Positions 43,701-52,304 of a stretch of 64,000 nt of DNA are shown in pieces. The position numbers and the translations under genes are program-made. Positions within the stretch are counted from its first letter, which is position 1. Every line of letters begins with the position of its first letter. Source of the DNA: Shewanella gelidimarina (GTDB taxonomy: Bacteria > Pseudomonadota > Gammaproteobacteria > Enterobacterales > Shewanellaceae); assembly GCF_023283945.1 (NCBI RefSeq), contig NZ_JAKIKW010000003.1:62001-126000 (forward strand), given 5' to 3'. Below the pieces are notes generated by a model. It had not been told where the DNA came from. It made no database searches and saw only the letters and a program-made list of their open reading frames with translations.

Positions 43701-44968
43701 ATATGTCGCCAGAGGCGAAGACGGATGAAACCGCGCATTTTAAGTCAGATACTGTTTTGGCTAACTTACCGCCATTAGCGGTCGATGTGGATGACTTTAG
43801 ATTGTTTGATAAATCGATGGGGCACCTCGTTTTACAAGCCAGCCCTAAAGATGATACTTATCAGATCCAAACCCTATCCTTGAGTACGCCAGAGGTGCAG
43901 CTTAAAGGAAAAGGCACTTGGTCGATAGAAGCTGGCCAGAGCCTGACTTCGTTTAATTTGACTCTAGATGCGACTAAGTTTGACTTCCTATCGGCTAAAC
44001 TAGGCATAGACCCGGGGCTTAAAGATGCACCAACATCGGTGGTCGGTGATATTTCCTGGACCGGAGCGCCATACGCGTTTTCGCTCGACACTCTTGATGG
44101 TGAAGTAAGGTTTGATTTAGGCAAAGGGCATTTGTCAGAGGTGAGTGACAAAGGGGCGCGGATATTCTCGTTATTTAGCCTCGATTCACTGCTGCGTAAA
44201 TTGTCATTAGACTTCTCCGATGTCTTTGGCAAAGGCCTGTATTTTGATTCGTTTGGCGGTACCTTGATGCTTGATAACGGGGTTGTTAAGACCACGGATA
44301 CTGAGATGAAGGCTGTCGCAGGTAATATGCGAGTGCGTGGTTACACCGATTTAACCACTGAAAGTTTGAATTACGATATTCGCTTTGTGCCGCAATTGGC
44401 ATCAAGTGTGCCGACGGTGATATTGCTCAGTACCGGCGGTTGGACATTAGGCTTGGGCGCTTTTGCGCTGACGAAAGTACTTGAACCTGTTATTGAAGTG
44501 ATATCAGAGATCCGCTTTAGGCTGACAGGCACCATGTCTGAACCTAAACTTGAAGAGTTAGAGCGTAAGAGTAAAGAGATTGAGATCCCAGAATCGGTGC
44601 TGCCTAAAAAGGCCGTTGAACCTGAAGAGGGGAGTGGACAAGACAGCGCTTTAGAGAAGCAGCCAGAGGGTGCTGTATCAGTCCCAACATCAAACTCAAC
44701 GTCTGAAATGGTCCCTGTACGGGGACAGGCATCAGAGCCTATTTCAGATATAGCGTCAGCGAAAGTTGGACTTAAAATGGAAGCTAACGACGCTAGTGAA
44801 ACGAGTCAGTCCAATAAGACAATTGAGCAACCCAATTTGAAAGAGAGTGGCCAAACAATGCCTGCTTTGAAATTGATACCGGGAGAGTCAGATGCAAGTA
44901 AGCCTACTGCAATGTCAGAGCAGTCGCAGCGTAATCGAGAATCTCGCCTTTATCGAGTTGCAGCTTAA
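40727..44968 (+). CDS. yhdP: YhdP, AsmA-like envelope lipid-transport protein
   Basis: A 1413-residue inner-membrane protein with one N-terminal helix (about 14-36) and a very long periplasmic part of repeating beta-strand (AsmA/TamB/Vps13-like) character, ending in the AsmA_2-type region with DLTTESLNYDIRFVPQLASSVPT. In E. coli YhdP, with TamB and YdbH, moves phospholipid to the outer membrane. From about residue 1282 a 130-residue hydrophilic, low-complexity tail follows (Glu, Ser, Pro, Gln), which is longer than in E. coli YhdP (1266 residues in total). The start is GTG at 40727 overlapping the rng stop. Its last 77 bp overlap the nitrilase gene. Confidence 0.92.
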   Translation: MSSKTRKFNILRVCLQSLAIVMVLFALFVSLFRGLLPQLDQVRLELVDYIHNKYQVEVQVGQLQAEWQAFGPALTVKNFVLPSQEKLPVTLLFEQVHVKFDFWQTLLTATPQIEDVIFDGVNVALDLDRLASTSTSSSSSTKMNTDWLYQLMLEQLERFSITNARIQLISQKHQYRPIFIKDMHWRNTEKRHRGQGKLFLDEEASEIELLALSVDVKGDGHKPESLIGQFYLAAASLDIGEWASRQPNPFDANKKLQLEGVVNLEAWISFANREINDATVAFKPSWLEWFLNGEAQNFSIQAGAMRWYPDTNGWSLSSHDLSFATNGKNWPSPVLSAKQHGTSIDAYLNTLDLATVLPLLPLLPGIELDTLQTWQALSPQGEITNTQLQWDTDKNQPQLSANAQQISWQTHGAIPGLSAIDAKVVVTDKELQFALPAQQYVVDFDGGFEAPLDLMGDALEGQFDFASSALSLPKLHFSNADISVDAATRLEFSGATHMALLANLNINNVANAHRYFPLKGMSTGLVDYLTGALKAGKTDDAVIVWQGTFEDYPYSQSAGVFQAGFTLADANFKFQDTWPAVSNLNLSALFENAAMDLWVNKGQLMDVSADGAYIGIPFMNHESMLIVKADLATKAEAANAVIEASPLADSVGSTLDVVQISGDITGQIDLSIPLFDGVDEIIQGTVNFDNTPVYISEPGIQLDYVSGQIQFINDVVTGSDINAQMYSQPLTFSFDTGRINKNYAVNVDLTGHWLLDDLPNELNNPLSDYYSGELDWTGGLMLIFDPSGYRIQARVDSDLLGTELGLPAPFTKASSKTAEFTAELIGDNKQSSLGIKLDKQLEFWGGFDLESGNGLAHFDLLLGRLFKPGDQLRKTEGHLQIDLDKTEFSPWLPIIQSFTAKSEKTLEFDVDTGVESEPLTATDGFFPPLVSIEANFNDLDLMGQPLNDLHFNARPTEYSWRFDATSDQFDGRIDFYPDWVKQGFKVVASKLYMSPEAKTDETAHFKSDTVLANLPPLAVDVDDFRLFDKSMGHLVLQASPKDDTYQIQTLSLSTPEVQLKGKGTWSIEAGQSLTSFNLTLDATKFDFLSAKLGIDPGLKDAPTSVVGDISWTGAPYAFSLDTLDGEVRFDLGKGHLSEVSDKGARIFSLFSLDSLLRKLSLDFSDVFGKGLYFDSFGGTLMLDNGVVKTTDTEMKAVAGNMRVRGYTDLTTESLNYDIRFVPQLASSVPTVILLSTGGWTLGLGAFALTKVLEPVIEVISEIRFRLTGTMSEPKLEELERKSKEIEIPESVLPKKAVEPEEGSGQDSALEKQPEGAVSVPTSNSTSEMVPVRGQASEPISDIASAKVGLKMEANDASETSQSNKTIEQPNLKESGQTMPALKLIPGESDASKPTAMSEQSQRNRESRLYRVAA

Positions 44969-45725
44969 GCAATTACCTCGGCTGGATGATAATCAACAGC
45001 TAGTGGTATTGCCAGAGTGTTGCTTGTTATTTGGTGGGCAAGAGAGCCAACAGCTTGAATACGCAACAGACGAAATACACAGTCAACTTAAACACGACTT
45101 AGCGGCACTAGCAGCTAAATATAGCGTGGTGCTAGTGGCGGGGAGTATTCCTATATTGGCAGAAGACGGTCGCATCTATAATCGTTGCTATGTGTTTGAC
45201 ACTGATGCTAGCGTATTGGGCTATTACGATAAACTGCATCTATTCGATGTCGAGGTGTCGGATGGCACCAAGCAATATCGTGAGAGTGATGCATTCTGCC
45301 CAGGCAAACATATTACCGTGGTCGATACACCCTTTGGTAAGCTTGGATTGGCTATTTGCTACGATATTCGTTTTGCCGATTTATTCAGGGCGCTACGTGA
45401 AGCAGGGGCCGAAATTATTGCACTGCCAGCGGCCTTTACTAAGGTTACTGGTGAGGCTCATTGGCAAGTTCTGCTGCAAGCTCGGGCTATTGAGACCCAA
45501 TGCTTCGTGTTAGCGGCAGCGCAATGGGGCGTTCACAATGACGGCGGTCGTGAGACTTGGGGCCAAAGCATGATTATCGGCCCTTGGGGAGATATTTTAG
45601 CCCAAAAGCCAACGGGTACCGGTTGGGTTAGTGCTGAACTGAACATGCGAGACTTACATGCCGTGCGGGCAAAGATGCCAATAATAACGCACAACCGGTT
45701 TCAGTCGCCAACACTTAAGCAGTAA
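44892..45725 (+). CDS. Nitrilase-family amidohydrolase (Nit2-like)
   Basis: A 277-residue carbon-nitrogen hydrolase. The catalytic triad is visible: Glu in VVLPECC, Lys in YYDKLHLFDVEV, Cys in LGLAICYDIRF. The sequence matches the branch that includes Nit2/omega-amidase and deaminated-glutathione amidase, so removal of metabolic by-products such as deaminated glutathione is the most likely job (family knowledge; substrate not proven). The N-terminus MQVSLLQCQSSRSVIENL is a normal family start, which makes the 77-bp overlap with yhdP real rather than a mis-set start. GGGAGAG precedes the ATG. tldD follows. Confidence 0.9.
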   Translation: MQVSLLQCQSSRSVIENLAFIELQLKQLPRLDDNQQLVVLPECCLLFGGQESQQLEYATDEIHSQLKHDLAALAAKYSVVLVAGSIPILAEDGRIYNRCYVFDTDASVLGYYDKLHLFDVEVSDGTKQYRESDAFCPGKHITVVDTPFGKLGLAICYDIRFADLFRALREAGAEIIALPAAFTKVTGEAHWQVLLQARAIETQCFVLAAAQWGVHNDGGRETWGQSMIIGPWGDILAQKPTGTGWVSAELNMRDLHAVRAKMPIITHNRFQSPTLKQ

Positions 45726-45871
45726 TGCTAAGCGAGTCGTGGCAATCTAGGTTAACCTAGCGCTATGTTTGCATTATTCCTTAGCAACAAGCTAATACAC
45801 AAATCGTATAGAGATGCTTACCTGTAAGGGTCTCTAGAAAAGAACTATATTTGGTCGAAGAGAGAAAATTG

Positions 45872-47320
45872 ATGTCATTTTTAACCCAAGTTGGACACAG
45901 CCTACTGCAAGATGGACTGGCGATAGATGATCTACAAAGCTATTTAAAGCGTATTCATGAGCATAAAATTGATTTTTCAGATCTGTATTTTCAAGGTAGC
46001 CGCCACGAGTCTTGGGTGTTGGAAGATGGCATCGTTAAAGACGGCAGTTTCCATATTGAACGTGGCGTGGGTGTTAGAGCGATAACCGGTGAAAAAACAG
46101 GTTTTGCTTATGCGGATGAAATTACCCCCGCAGCATTAGAAGCTGCTGCAACTGCCGCTCGCAGTATTGCAGTCTCTGGCGGTAGCGGACGAGTTAACGC
46201 TTGGAAGCAACAGCATGATAAAGCGCTTTACATAAGTTCAGATCCCATTGCCGCAATGGAAGAGATTAAAAAAATAGCCTTACTCAAAGAAGCCGATGTC
46301 TATATTCGTAGTCTCGATAAACGAATTATTCAGGTAGTAGTGAGTCTGTCTGGAGTGCATGAAGAGATATTAGTTGCCGCAAGTGATGGCACTTTAGCAG
46401 CTGATATTAGACCGTTAGTTCGATTCAATTGCAGTGTTATTTTAGAAGAAAATGGCAAGCGTGAGCGCGGTGGTTCTGGTGGTGGTGGGCGTCATAGTTA
46501 CGATGTGCTGCTAGCCAATGGTGACGATGGCCTACCCTATTGCTTTGCTTTTGCGCGTGAAGCTGTACGCCAAGCATCAGTCAATATGCAAGCGGTCGAT
46601 GCTCCTGCAGGTGAGATGCCGGTAGTGTTAGGCGCGGGCTGGCCTGGCGTATTGCTGCATGAAGCCGTTGGGCATGGCCTAGAAGGTGATTTTAACCGCA
46701 AGGGTAGTAGTGCATTTAGTGGCAAGATGGGCCAACAAGTGGCCTCTAAATTAGTCACCGTAGTAGACGATGGCACCATGGCTAATCGTCGTGGCTCGTT
46801 AAGCATTGATGATGAAGGTACACCTACTCAAAAAACAGTATTGATTGAAGACGGGATCTTAAAAGGTTACATGCAAGATAAGCTCAATGCAGGGCTTATG
46901 GGTGAGCGCTCTACCGGTAATGGTCGCCGTGAGTCTTATGCTCACTTGCCGATGCCGCGTATGACAAATACCTATATGGAAGCGGGCGAGTCGGATCCTG
47001 CTGAGATCATTAAATCAGTTAAGAACGGGATTTATGCGCCTAACTTTGGTGGTGGCCAAGTGGATATCACCTCCGGTAAGTTTGTGTTCTCTGCATCTGA
47101 AGCTTATTTAATTGAGAATGGCGAGATTACCCAGCCGATTAAGGGGGCAACCTTGATTGGCAATGGACCAGAGGCTATGAGCCAAATTTCGATGGTGGGT
47201 AATGACCTTGAGCTCGATAAAGGTGTTGGTGTGTGCGGTAAAGATGGTCAAAGTGTACCTGTAGGCGTGGGTCAACCAACATTAAAATTGGATAAGTTGA
47301 CTGTAGGTGGCACTGCGTAA
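45872..47320 (+). CDS. tldD: TldD, metalloprotease subunit
   Basis: With PmbA (TldE) it forms a heterodimeric zinc protease that degrades unstructured peptides; in E. coli it matures microcin B17 and degrades the CcdA antitoxin. The 482 residues include the HExxxH metal motif in [14 protein letters not shown] and the family segments [23 protein letters not shown] and [18 protein letters not shown]. The frame extends to a TTG at 45851, but [13 protein letters not shown] from the ATG at 45872 aligns with known N-termini. The partner gene pmbA lies about 9 kb downstream. Confidence 0.95.
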   Translation: MSFLTQVGHSLLQDGLAIDDLQSYLKRIHEHKIDFSDLYFQGSRHESWVLEDGIVKDGSFHIERGVGVRAITGEKTGFAYADEITPAALEAAATAARSIAVSGGSGRVNAWKQQHDKALYISSDPIAAMEEIKKIALLKEADVYIRSLDKRIIQVVVSLSGVHEEILVAASDGTLAADIRPLVRFNCSVILEENGKRERGGSGGGGRHSYDVLLANGDDGLPYCFAFAREAVRQASVNMQAVDAPAGEMPVVLGAGWPGVLLHEAVGHGLEGDFNRKGSSAFSGKMGQQVASKLVTVVDDGTMANRRGSLSIDDEGTPTQKTVLIEDGILKGYMQDKLNAGLMGERSTGNGRRESYAHLPMPRMTNTYMEAGESDPAEIIKSVKNGIYAPNFGGGQVDITSGKFVFSASEAYLIENGEITQPIKGATLIGNGPEAMSQISMVGNDLELDKGVGVCGKDGQSVPVGVGQPTLKLDKLTVGGTA

Positions 47321-47362
47321 GGATGTATATCTAAGTCGTTTAGGTAAAAAATTCAAAGTAAA

Positions 47363-47400
47363 CTAGGATTTAGCGGTAAGCTCATTACGCTAGATCCTAG
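47363..47400. promoter_or_regulatory. 13-bp inverted repeat upstream of the efflux operon
   Basis: CTAGGATTTAGCG (47363-47375) and CGCTAGATCCTAG (47388-47400) pair at 12 of 13 positions with a 12-nt spacer. No T run follows, so it is not an intrinsic terminator of tldD. It could be a regulator site or an mRNA 3' structure. Confidence 0.35.
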
Positions 47401-47438
47401 CGAGCAGTGGTTAGCAATGGTACTATTCACAAAATAAT

Positions 47439-47454
47439 TAGAGTAATAACTCTA
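47439..47454. promoter_or_regulatory. Small palindrome just before the TolC-like gene
   Basis: TAGAGT-AATA-ACTCTA at 47439-47454 runs into the ribosome-binding site (AGAGGTG) of the next gene. A repressor bound here would block expression, but no regulator gene is adjacent. Confidence 0.3.
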
Positions 47455-47463
47455 GAGGTGTAA

Positions 47464-48855
47464 ATGAAACGTTCGCTCTGTGCTCTTTTGCTAGTTCTTC
47501 CGCTGTCGATACAAGCCAAACCTATTGCGTTTAACCAAGCTTGGGATCAATTGCTCAAGGTGAGTGATAAATTGCAAGCTGGCACGCAAGAGGTCAATCG
47601 TGCAGAGGCTGAGCGAGAGGCGGGTGAAGACATGAACTTACCCTCAATTAACCTCACTGGTAGCTATACCCGTTTAGAAAAGCCCATTGAGTTAGACCTG
47701 CGTGATCTCAATCCTCTGGCCTCGATGGACCCCGGGACTTTGCCCCCAGCAATCGGTGGTGCATTGGCTGGGATCCCCGGCTCACTATTTGTGACCCCTT
47801 TTACTGAACAAGATATCTTCCGTTCTAGTCTGCAAGCGATGTGGCCTATCTACACCGGGGGTAAAATTACTGCTGCGCAGGGTATACATGAAGCCCACGT
47901 TGCAGAAAAAGAAGAACAGCTAAAGCTGACGACTCGCGATCTGTTTGTGAGTTTAGTTGATCGCTATTATGCCGTTGCAGTGACAGAAACCTTAGCGCAA
48001 ACAAAAAAGCAATTGGTTGATTCTCTTACGTTACACGTTTCTCATGCGCAAAAGCTTGAACAGCAAGGGCAAATAGCCAAAGTTGAGCGACTCAATGCCC
48101 AAGTGGCACTTGAAAATGCGAAGGTGAGTTACGGCAGTGCTAAGCGTCAATCTGAGATGGCAATGATTGCCTTATCGCGGATGTTACACGAGCGACAAGT
48201 CGATGCGACCTCATCGCTATTTATGCTGAACAGTGCTCCGTCTTTACCGCAGCTGTCACAACTCACGATGAATCAGCATCCAGCATTAAAGCTACTTGAG
48301 GCCAAAGAGGCACAAGCGCAAGGGCTGATTATGGTTGAAAAGGGCAGTTACTACCCAATGGTTTTTCTTTATGGTAATTACACCCTTTATGAAGACGATA
48401 GCCTGTTTTCAAAGATGGAACCTGATTGGATGCTTGGCGTTGGGGTCAACATTCCGCTGCTGAGCCGTGATGGTCGTAGTGGCAAAGTCGAAGCGGCTAA
48501 AAGTGCATTATTGCAGGCTCGATATACTAAAGCGCAAACCCAACAAGATTTGAACCTACTGCTGGAGCAGAGCTACCGCCAGTTACTTCAAGCGCAAGAG
48601 GAGGTGATATCGCTCAACACCTCGCTTAGCTTGGCCCAAGAGAATAAACGCTTACGTGACATCGCTTTTAAGCAGGGATTGTCGACCTCAATTGAAAAAG
48701 TGGACGCGGAACTTAAACTTACTGCGGTAGAAACTCAGCAACTGGGTGCGCAATACCGTTATATACAAGCATATGCAAGGCTGATGGCGATTAGTGGTCA
48801 GTTAGATGAATTTATTGGCAGAAGCCTTAAGCAAGGGGAACTAAATGCGCACTAA
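47464..48855 (+). CDS. TolC-like outer-membrane efflux protein
   Basis: A 463-residue exported protein: signal peptide (MKRSLCALLLVLPLSIQA) and two outer-membrane-factor repeats rich in heptads of Ala, Glu and Gln (about 25-230 and 255-445). Each carries a beta-strand insertion: INLTGSYTRLEKPIELD and MVFLYGNYTLYED. It would form the trimeric outer-membrane channel for the HlyD-like and permease proteins encoded next. It lacks a lipobox, so it is TolC-like rather than of the lipidated NodT/OprM type. It overlaps the next gene by 11 bp. Confidence 0.88.
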   Translation: MKRSLCALLLVLPLSIQAKPIAFNQAWDQLLKVSDKLQAGTQEVNRAEAEREAGEDMNLPSINLTGSYTRLEKPIELDLRDLNPLASMDPGTLPPAIGGALAGIPGSLFVTPFTEQDIFRSSLQAMWPIYTGGKITAAQGIHEAHVAEKEEQLKLTTRDLFVSLVDRYYAVAVTETLAQTKKQLVDSLTLHVSHAQKLEQQGQIAKVERLNAQVALENAKVSYGSAKRQSEMAMIALSRMLHERQVDATSSLFMLNSAPSLPQLSQLTMNQHPALKLLEAKEAQAQGLIMVEKGSYYPMVFLYGNYTLYEDDSLFSKMEPDWMLGVGVNIPLLSRDGRSGKVEAAKSALLQARYTKAQTQQDLNLLLEQSYRQLLQAQEEVISLNTSLSLAQENKRLRDIAFKQGLSTSIEKVDAELKLTAVETQQLGAQYRYIQAYARLMAISGQLDEFIGRSLKQGELNAH

Positions 48856-49816
48856 CCGTATCTTGGCAGCAATAGCACTGATTGCACTCATCGGAATATT
48901 AGCTTACGGACTCGTGTTGGCTTACACCCCTAAACCCCAAGTATTGCAGGGGCAGATTGAAGCCCGCGAATATAATATCTCTTCTAAAGTACCTGGTCGT
49001 GTAGAGCAAGTTCTCGTGCGCCGCGGTGATAAAGTTAACCAAGGCGATCTGCTGTATGCGATATATAGCCCCGAGCTGAAAGCCAAATTAATGCAAGCAG
49101 AAGGTGGCCGAGACGCTGCCAAAGCGATGCAGCAAGAGGCCGATAATGGCGCTCGCAAGCAGCAAATTTTGGCGTCGAGAGAGCAATGGTTGAAGGCGCA
49201 AGCAGCCGCTACATTAGCAAAAACCACCTTTGAACGTATTGAAGCGCTATTTGAGGAAGGTGTACTAGCACGGCAAAAGCGCGACGAAGCCTTTACGCAA
49301 TGGCAAGCGGCTAAATATACCGAACAAGCGGCATTGGCTATGTATCAAATGGCGGATGAGGGTGCGCGTGATGAAACCAAAGCGGCAGCTGCGGGTAATG
49401 CCAGAATGGCCGAAGGCGCGGTTAACGAAGTGAACGCAATATTGGCTGATAGCCAAATGCGATCGCCGAAAACAGCTGAGGTTAGCGAGGTTTTATTACA
49501 GGCGGGTGAATTAGCGCCGAGCGGCTTTCCCGTTGTGAGTTTAATCGACATGAGCGATGCCTGGGCAGTGTTTCAGGTGCGTGAAGACCAACTTAAGCAA
49601 GTTAAGCAAGGTCAGACTGTATTGTTAACCATTCCTGCTCTTGAGCGTGATGTTGAGTTTACCGTTAGCCATATTGCAGTCATGGGTGATTTTGCCACTT
49701 GGCGTGCAACTGAAAGCGGCCATGATTTTGATATGCGAACTTTCCAAGTCGAACTGCGCCCTAGCGAGGCGATTGTGGACTTGAGAGTCGGTATGTCTGT
49801 TCTGTTCGCCTTATAA
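48845..49816 (+). CDS. HlyD-family membrane fusion protein
   Basis: A 323-residue periplasmic adaptor anchored by one N-terminal helix (about 5-27). The lipoyl-like half GQIEAREYNISSKVPGRVEQVLVRRGDKVNQGDLLYAI lies at about 38-76. A helical hairpin rich in Ala, Gln and Glu covers about 80-210, and the second lipoyl half is near 215-245 (AEVSEVLLQAGELAPSGFPVVSL). It is similar to YhiI/YbhG-type adaptors that work with ABC-2 permeases. The start ATG lies inside the TolC-like gene, which implies coupling; the permease follows after 25 bp. Confidence 0.9.
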   Translation: MRTNRILAAIALIALIGILAYGLVLAYTPKPQVLQGQIEAREYNISSKVPGRVEQVLVRRGDKVNQGDLLYAIYSPELKAKLMQAEGGRDAAKAMQQEADNGARKQQILASREQWLKAQAAATLAKTTFERIEALFEEGVLARQKRDEAFTQWQAAKYTEQAALAMYQMADEGARDETKAAAAGNARMAEGAVNEVNAILADSQMRSPKTAEVSEVLLQAGELAPSGFPVVSLIDMSDAWAVFQVREDQLKQVKQGQTVLLTIPALERDVEFTVSHIAVMGDFATWRATESGHDFDMRTFQVELRPSEAIVDLRVGMSVLFAL

Positions 49817-49841
49817 TACTCAGTAGCGCGGGGCTGATGCT

Positions 49842-51014
49842 TTGATAAGAATGCTAAAAAGAGAAATGGCGGCGTTGCTGGATGACCCATGGCAGCTTGC
49901 ACTGATCAGCTATATTCCGCTATTGAGTATCATTGGGCTGTGGTTGCTATTTAGCGCCGGCTTACCCAGACAACTTCCAGTGGCGGTGGTCGATTTAGAT
50001 CAAAGCCAAATTTCCCGAGCCCTTGCCCGGCAGTTACAAGCAAACCCTGTAACAAAACCGATTAGTTATACTGATTTGGCCAGCGCTGTTGAAGCCATGC
50101 AACAAGCAGAGGTGTATGCGCTGCTAGTGTTGCCCCATGGCTTTAAACGTGACCTGCTTACCGGTAAAAGCCCAACGATAGATATTCGCTATAACAGCCA
50201 GTTTTTATTAGTTGGCAAGTTATTGTCGAGTCAGCTACAAGCGAGTATGGCCGATGGTTTAAAGCCATTAGCGGCGATAAAACAGCTTGCTGCTGGGGTA
50301 CCTAAGGCCAAGGTCGCGGTGAATCTCAGTCCGGTAAGCAGTCAAACTACCGCACTGTTTAATCGCAATAGTAACTATGTGGGGTTTCTGGTTCCACCGG
50401 TATTGATAGCGCTGCTGCAGCTTGTCGCCATGATGGTGTTTGCTAATAGCCTTAATCGAGAACTGCGCTGGAATACTACCTCTGAATGGATTTCGTTAGG
50501 AATGTGGAAAGGTATTGCAGCTAAAGTGCTGTTCTATACGCCAATCGTGTTACTGCATGGTGGCTTTATTCTTGCGCTTATTTACCTATATTTAGATCTG
50601 CCTATCGCGGGGAGTATTGCGTTATTGTTAGTCGCACAACTGTTGATGTTATTGGCGGTGTGGTTAATGGTGCTGTTGATCTTCTTCGCGCTTAAAGACA
50701 GCGCTCGAGTGATTAGCTTTTGTACCGCGATGTTTGCGCCCGCATTTGCCTTTATGGGGGTGACGTTCCCCACTCATGAGATGCCGCAGCTGGCCCAGTG
50801 GTGGCGAGTCATCATGCCATCGAGTCATTATATTGAAACTCATATTGCGATTGTGAGTTACGGGCAAGGTTGGTTAGCGACTTTTCCTCAGTTTGCGAGC
50901 TATTGGGGTTACCTATTGCTGCTTATTCCGATTAGCGTGTTGGCTGCCAAAGGCTTCGATTCCGCTGCTAATGTAACAGCACCCGCTGTACCACTTGCCT
51001 CGAAGGAGCATTAG
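49842..51014 (+). CDS. ABC-2 type permease, first of pair
   Basis: A 390-residue inner-membrane protein with the YhhJ/YbhR plan: one N-terminal helix (about 18-40), a periplasmic domain of about 130 residues starting VAVVDLDQSQISRAL, then five C-terminal helices from about residue 180. No Walker motifs are present. The start is annotated at a TTG (49842) with GGGG upstream; the in-frame ATG at 49851 is an alternative with a worse ribosome-binding site. It should pair with the second permease, but no ATPase subunit is encoded beside it. Confidence 0.85.
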   Translation: MIRMLKREMAALLDDPWQLALISYIPLLSIIGLWLLFSAGLPRQLPVAVVDLDQSQISRALARQLQANPVTKPISYTDLASAVEAMQQAEVYALLVLPHGFKRDLLTGKSPTIDIRYNSQFLLVGKLLSSQLQASMADGLKPLAAIKQLAAGVPKAKVAVNLSPVSSQTTALFNRNSNYVGFLVPPVLIALLQLVAMMVFANSLNRELRWNTTSEWISLGMWKGIAAKVLFYTPIVLLHGGFILALIYLYLDLPIAGSIALLLVAQLLMLLAVWLMVLLIFFALKDSARVISFCTAMFAPAFAFMGVTFPTHEMPQLAQWWRVIMPSSHYIETHIAIVSYGQGWLATFPQFASYWGYLLLLIPISVLAAKGFDSAANVTAPAVPLASKEH

Positions 51015-51015
51015 T

Positions 51016-52185
51016 ATGAGCTTCTTACAGCTTATCATCGCAGAATTTAAAGCTATTTTGGCTGACAAAACCATTGTTATTACGGTATTTGGTGGCGTAC
51101 TTTTTTACTCTATTCTTTATCCGCTACCGTATCTTAATCAAGTACCGACAGAGCAGCAGTTGGTGGTGGTTGATCACGACCATTCATCATTAAGCCGTCA
51201 GCTTATTCGCCATGCCGACGCCAGTGCAAAAATTCAAGTGATCGCCAAAGTGGGCTCAATCGATGAAGCTAAAAGCTGGATAGAATCTGGGCAAGCTCAT
51301 GGCCTGTTGGTCATTCCGGCTGACTTTAGGCGTGATCTATTACTGGGCCGTGGAGTGACATTAAGTTACGGTGGCGATGCGAGTTACTTTTTAATATACT
51401 CCGCCGTCGCTGAAGGGCTTATTTCAACCGGACTTGATGCCGGGAAGAGTGTGCAACGTTTGGGGTTACTGGCTCAAGGGCGTGGTGCTCAAGCAGCAGA
51501 TCAAAGTCTTAATGTGGTTAAGCTCAATAGTATTCCGGCTTTTAATCCGAGTTTAGGCTACACCCCTTATATTGTGCCAGGATTGTTCCTATTACTACTG
51601 CATCAAACATTGTTGATTGGGACCAGTATTCTCGGTGCGAGTCAGTGGAAAGAAACCGGCTATTGGCGGCAGGTAAGCCCGCTTAAATTAGTCTGTGGCC
51701 GAATGGCTGCGTTCATGTGTATTTATACGCTGCTAACCAGCTACTATGTTGGATATTGCTACTATTGGTATGACGTGAGTTTACAGGCAAGCTTTAGCAC
51801 GGTGGCATTATTGCTACTGCCTTTCTTACTGGCCACTACCGCTGCTGGTATTGCTTTTAGTTGCTTGTTTACCCGACGTGATCTACCTACTCAAGTGTTA
51901 CTGCTGATCTCCATGCCGATCCTATTTGTGTCAGGCTTTGTGTGGCCGACAGCGTTAATCCCAGAGTCTGTTGTGGCAGTGTCGCAAATCTTTCCCGCCG
52001 TGCCCGGCATTATGGCCATGTTAGAGCTTAATCAGATGGGCGCGTCGTGGCAGAGCATTATGCCGCAATGGTTGCAGTTATGGGCTATGACAGCCATTTA
52101 CTTTGCTATGGCCTATTTTGGGACTAAGGCTAGGTTAACAGCTCACTTAAAAGCTGATGCGCACCAATCTGAATTAACACCTTAA
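51016..52185 (+). CDS. ABC-2 type permease, second of pair
   Basis: A 389-residue homologue of the preceding protein with the same plan: N-terminal helix (about 20-38), periplasmic domain beginning LVVVDHDHSSLSRQLIRHAD, five helices in the C-terminal half, and VSGFVWPTALIPE near the end. The frame begins at a TTG at 50995, but AAGGAG lies 7 nt before the ATG at 51016, which is the real start. It follows the first permease after 1 bp. A strong bidirectional terminator follows. The transported compound is unknown. Confidence 0.86.
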   Translation: MSFLQLIIAEFKAILADKTIVITVFGGVLFYSILYPLPYLNQVPTEQQLVVVDHDHSSLSRQLIRHADASAKIQVIAKVGSIDEAKSWIESGQAHGLLVIPADFRRDLLLGRGVTLSYGGDASYFLIYSAVAEGLISTGLDAGKSVQRLGLLAQGRGAQAADQSLNVVKLNSIPAFNPSLGYTPYIVPGLFLLLLHQTLLIGTSILGASQWKETGYWRQVSPLKLVCGRMAAFMCIYTLLTSYYVGYCYYWYDVSLQASFSTVALLLLPFLLATTAAGIAFSCLFTRRDLPTQVLLLISMPILFVSGFVWPTALIPESVVAVSQIFPAVPGIMAMLELNQMGASWQSIMPQWLQLWAMTAIYFAMAYFGTKARLTAHLKADAHQSELTP

Positions 52186-52248
52186 AGGTTAAGTCAATTA
52201 ATGGAGTGCTCGTCGGCAGCATAGCCTCGAACAGATAGAGCGACAAAT

Positions 52249-52287
52249 AAAAAAGCCCGCTGCAATATTATTGCAGCGGGCTTTTTT
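52249..52287. terminator. Bidirectional intrinsic terminator between efflux operon and lipoprotein gene
   Basis: GCCCGCTGCAA (52255-52265) and TTGCAGCGGGC (52271-52281) form an 11-bp stem flanked by six A and six T residues, so it works for both converging transcripts. Confidence 0.93.
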
Positions 52288-52304
52288 GATTAACATTTAG
52301 TTCT

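Noticed and set aside
52186..52304. Missing ATPase gene for the ABC-2 permeases hidden in the gap
   Set aside because: Only 119 bp with a bidirectional terminator; there is no room for an ATPase.
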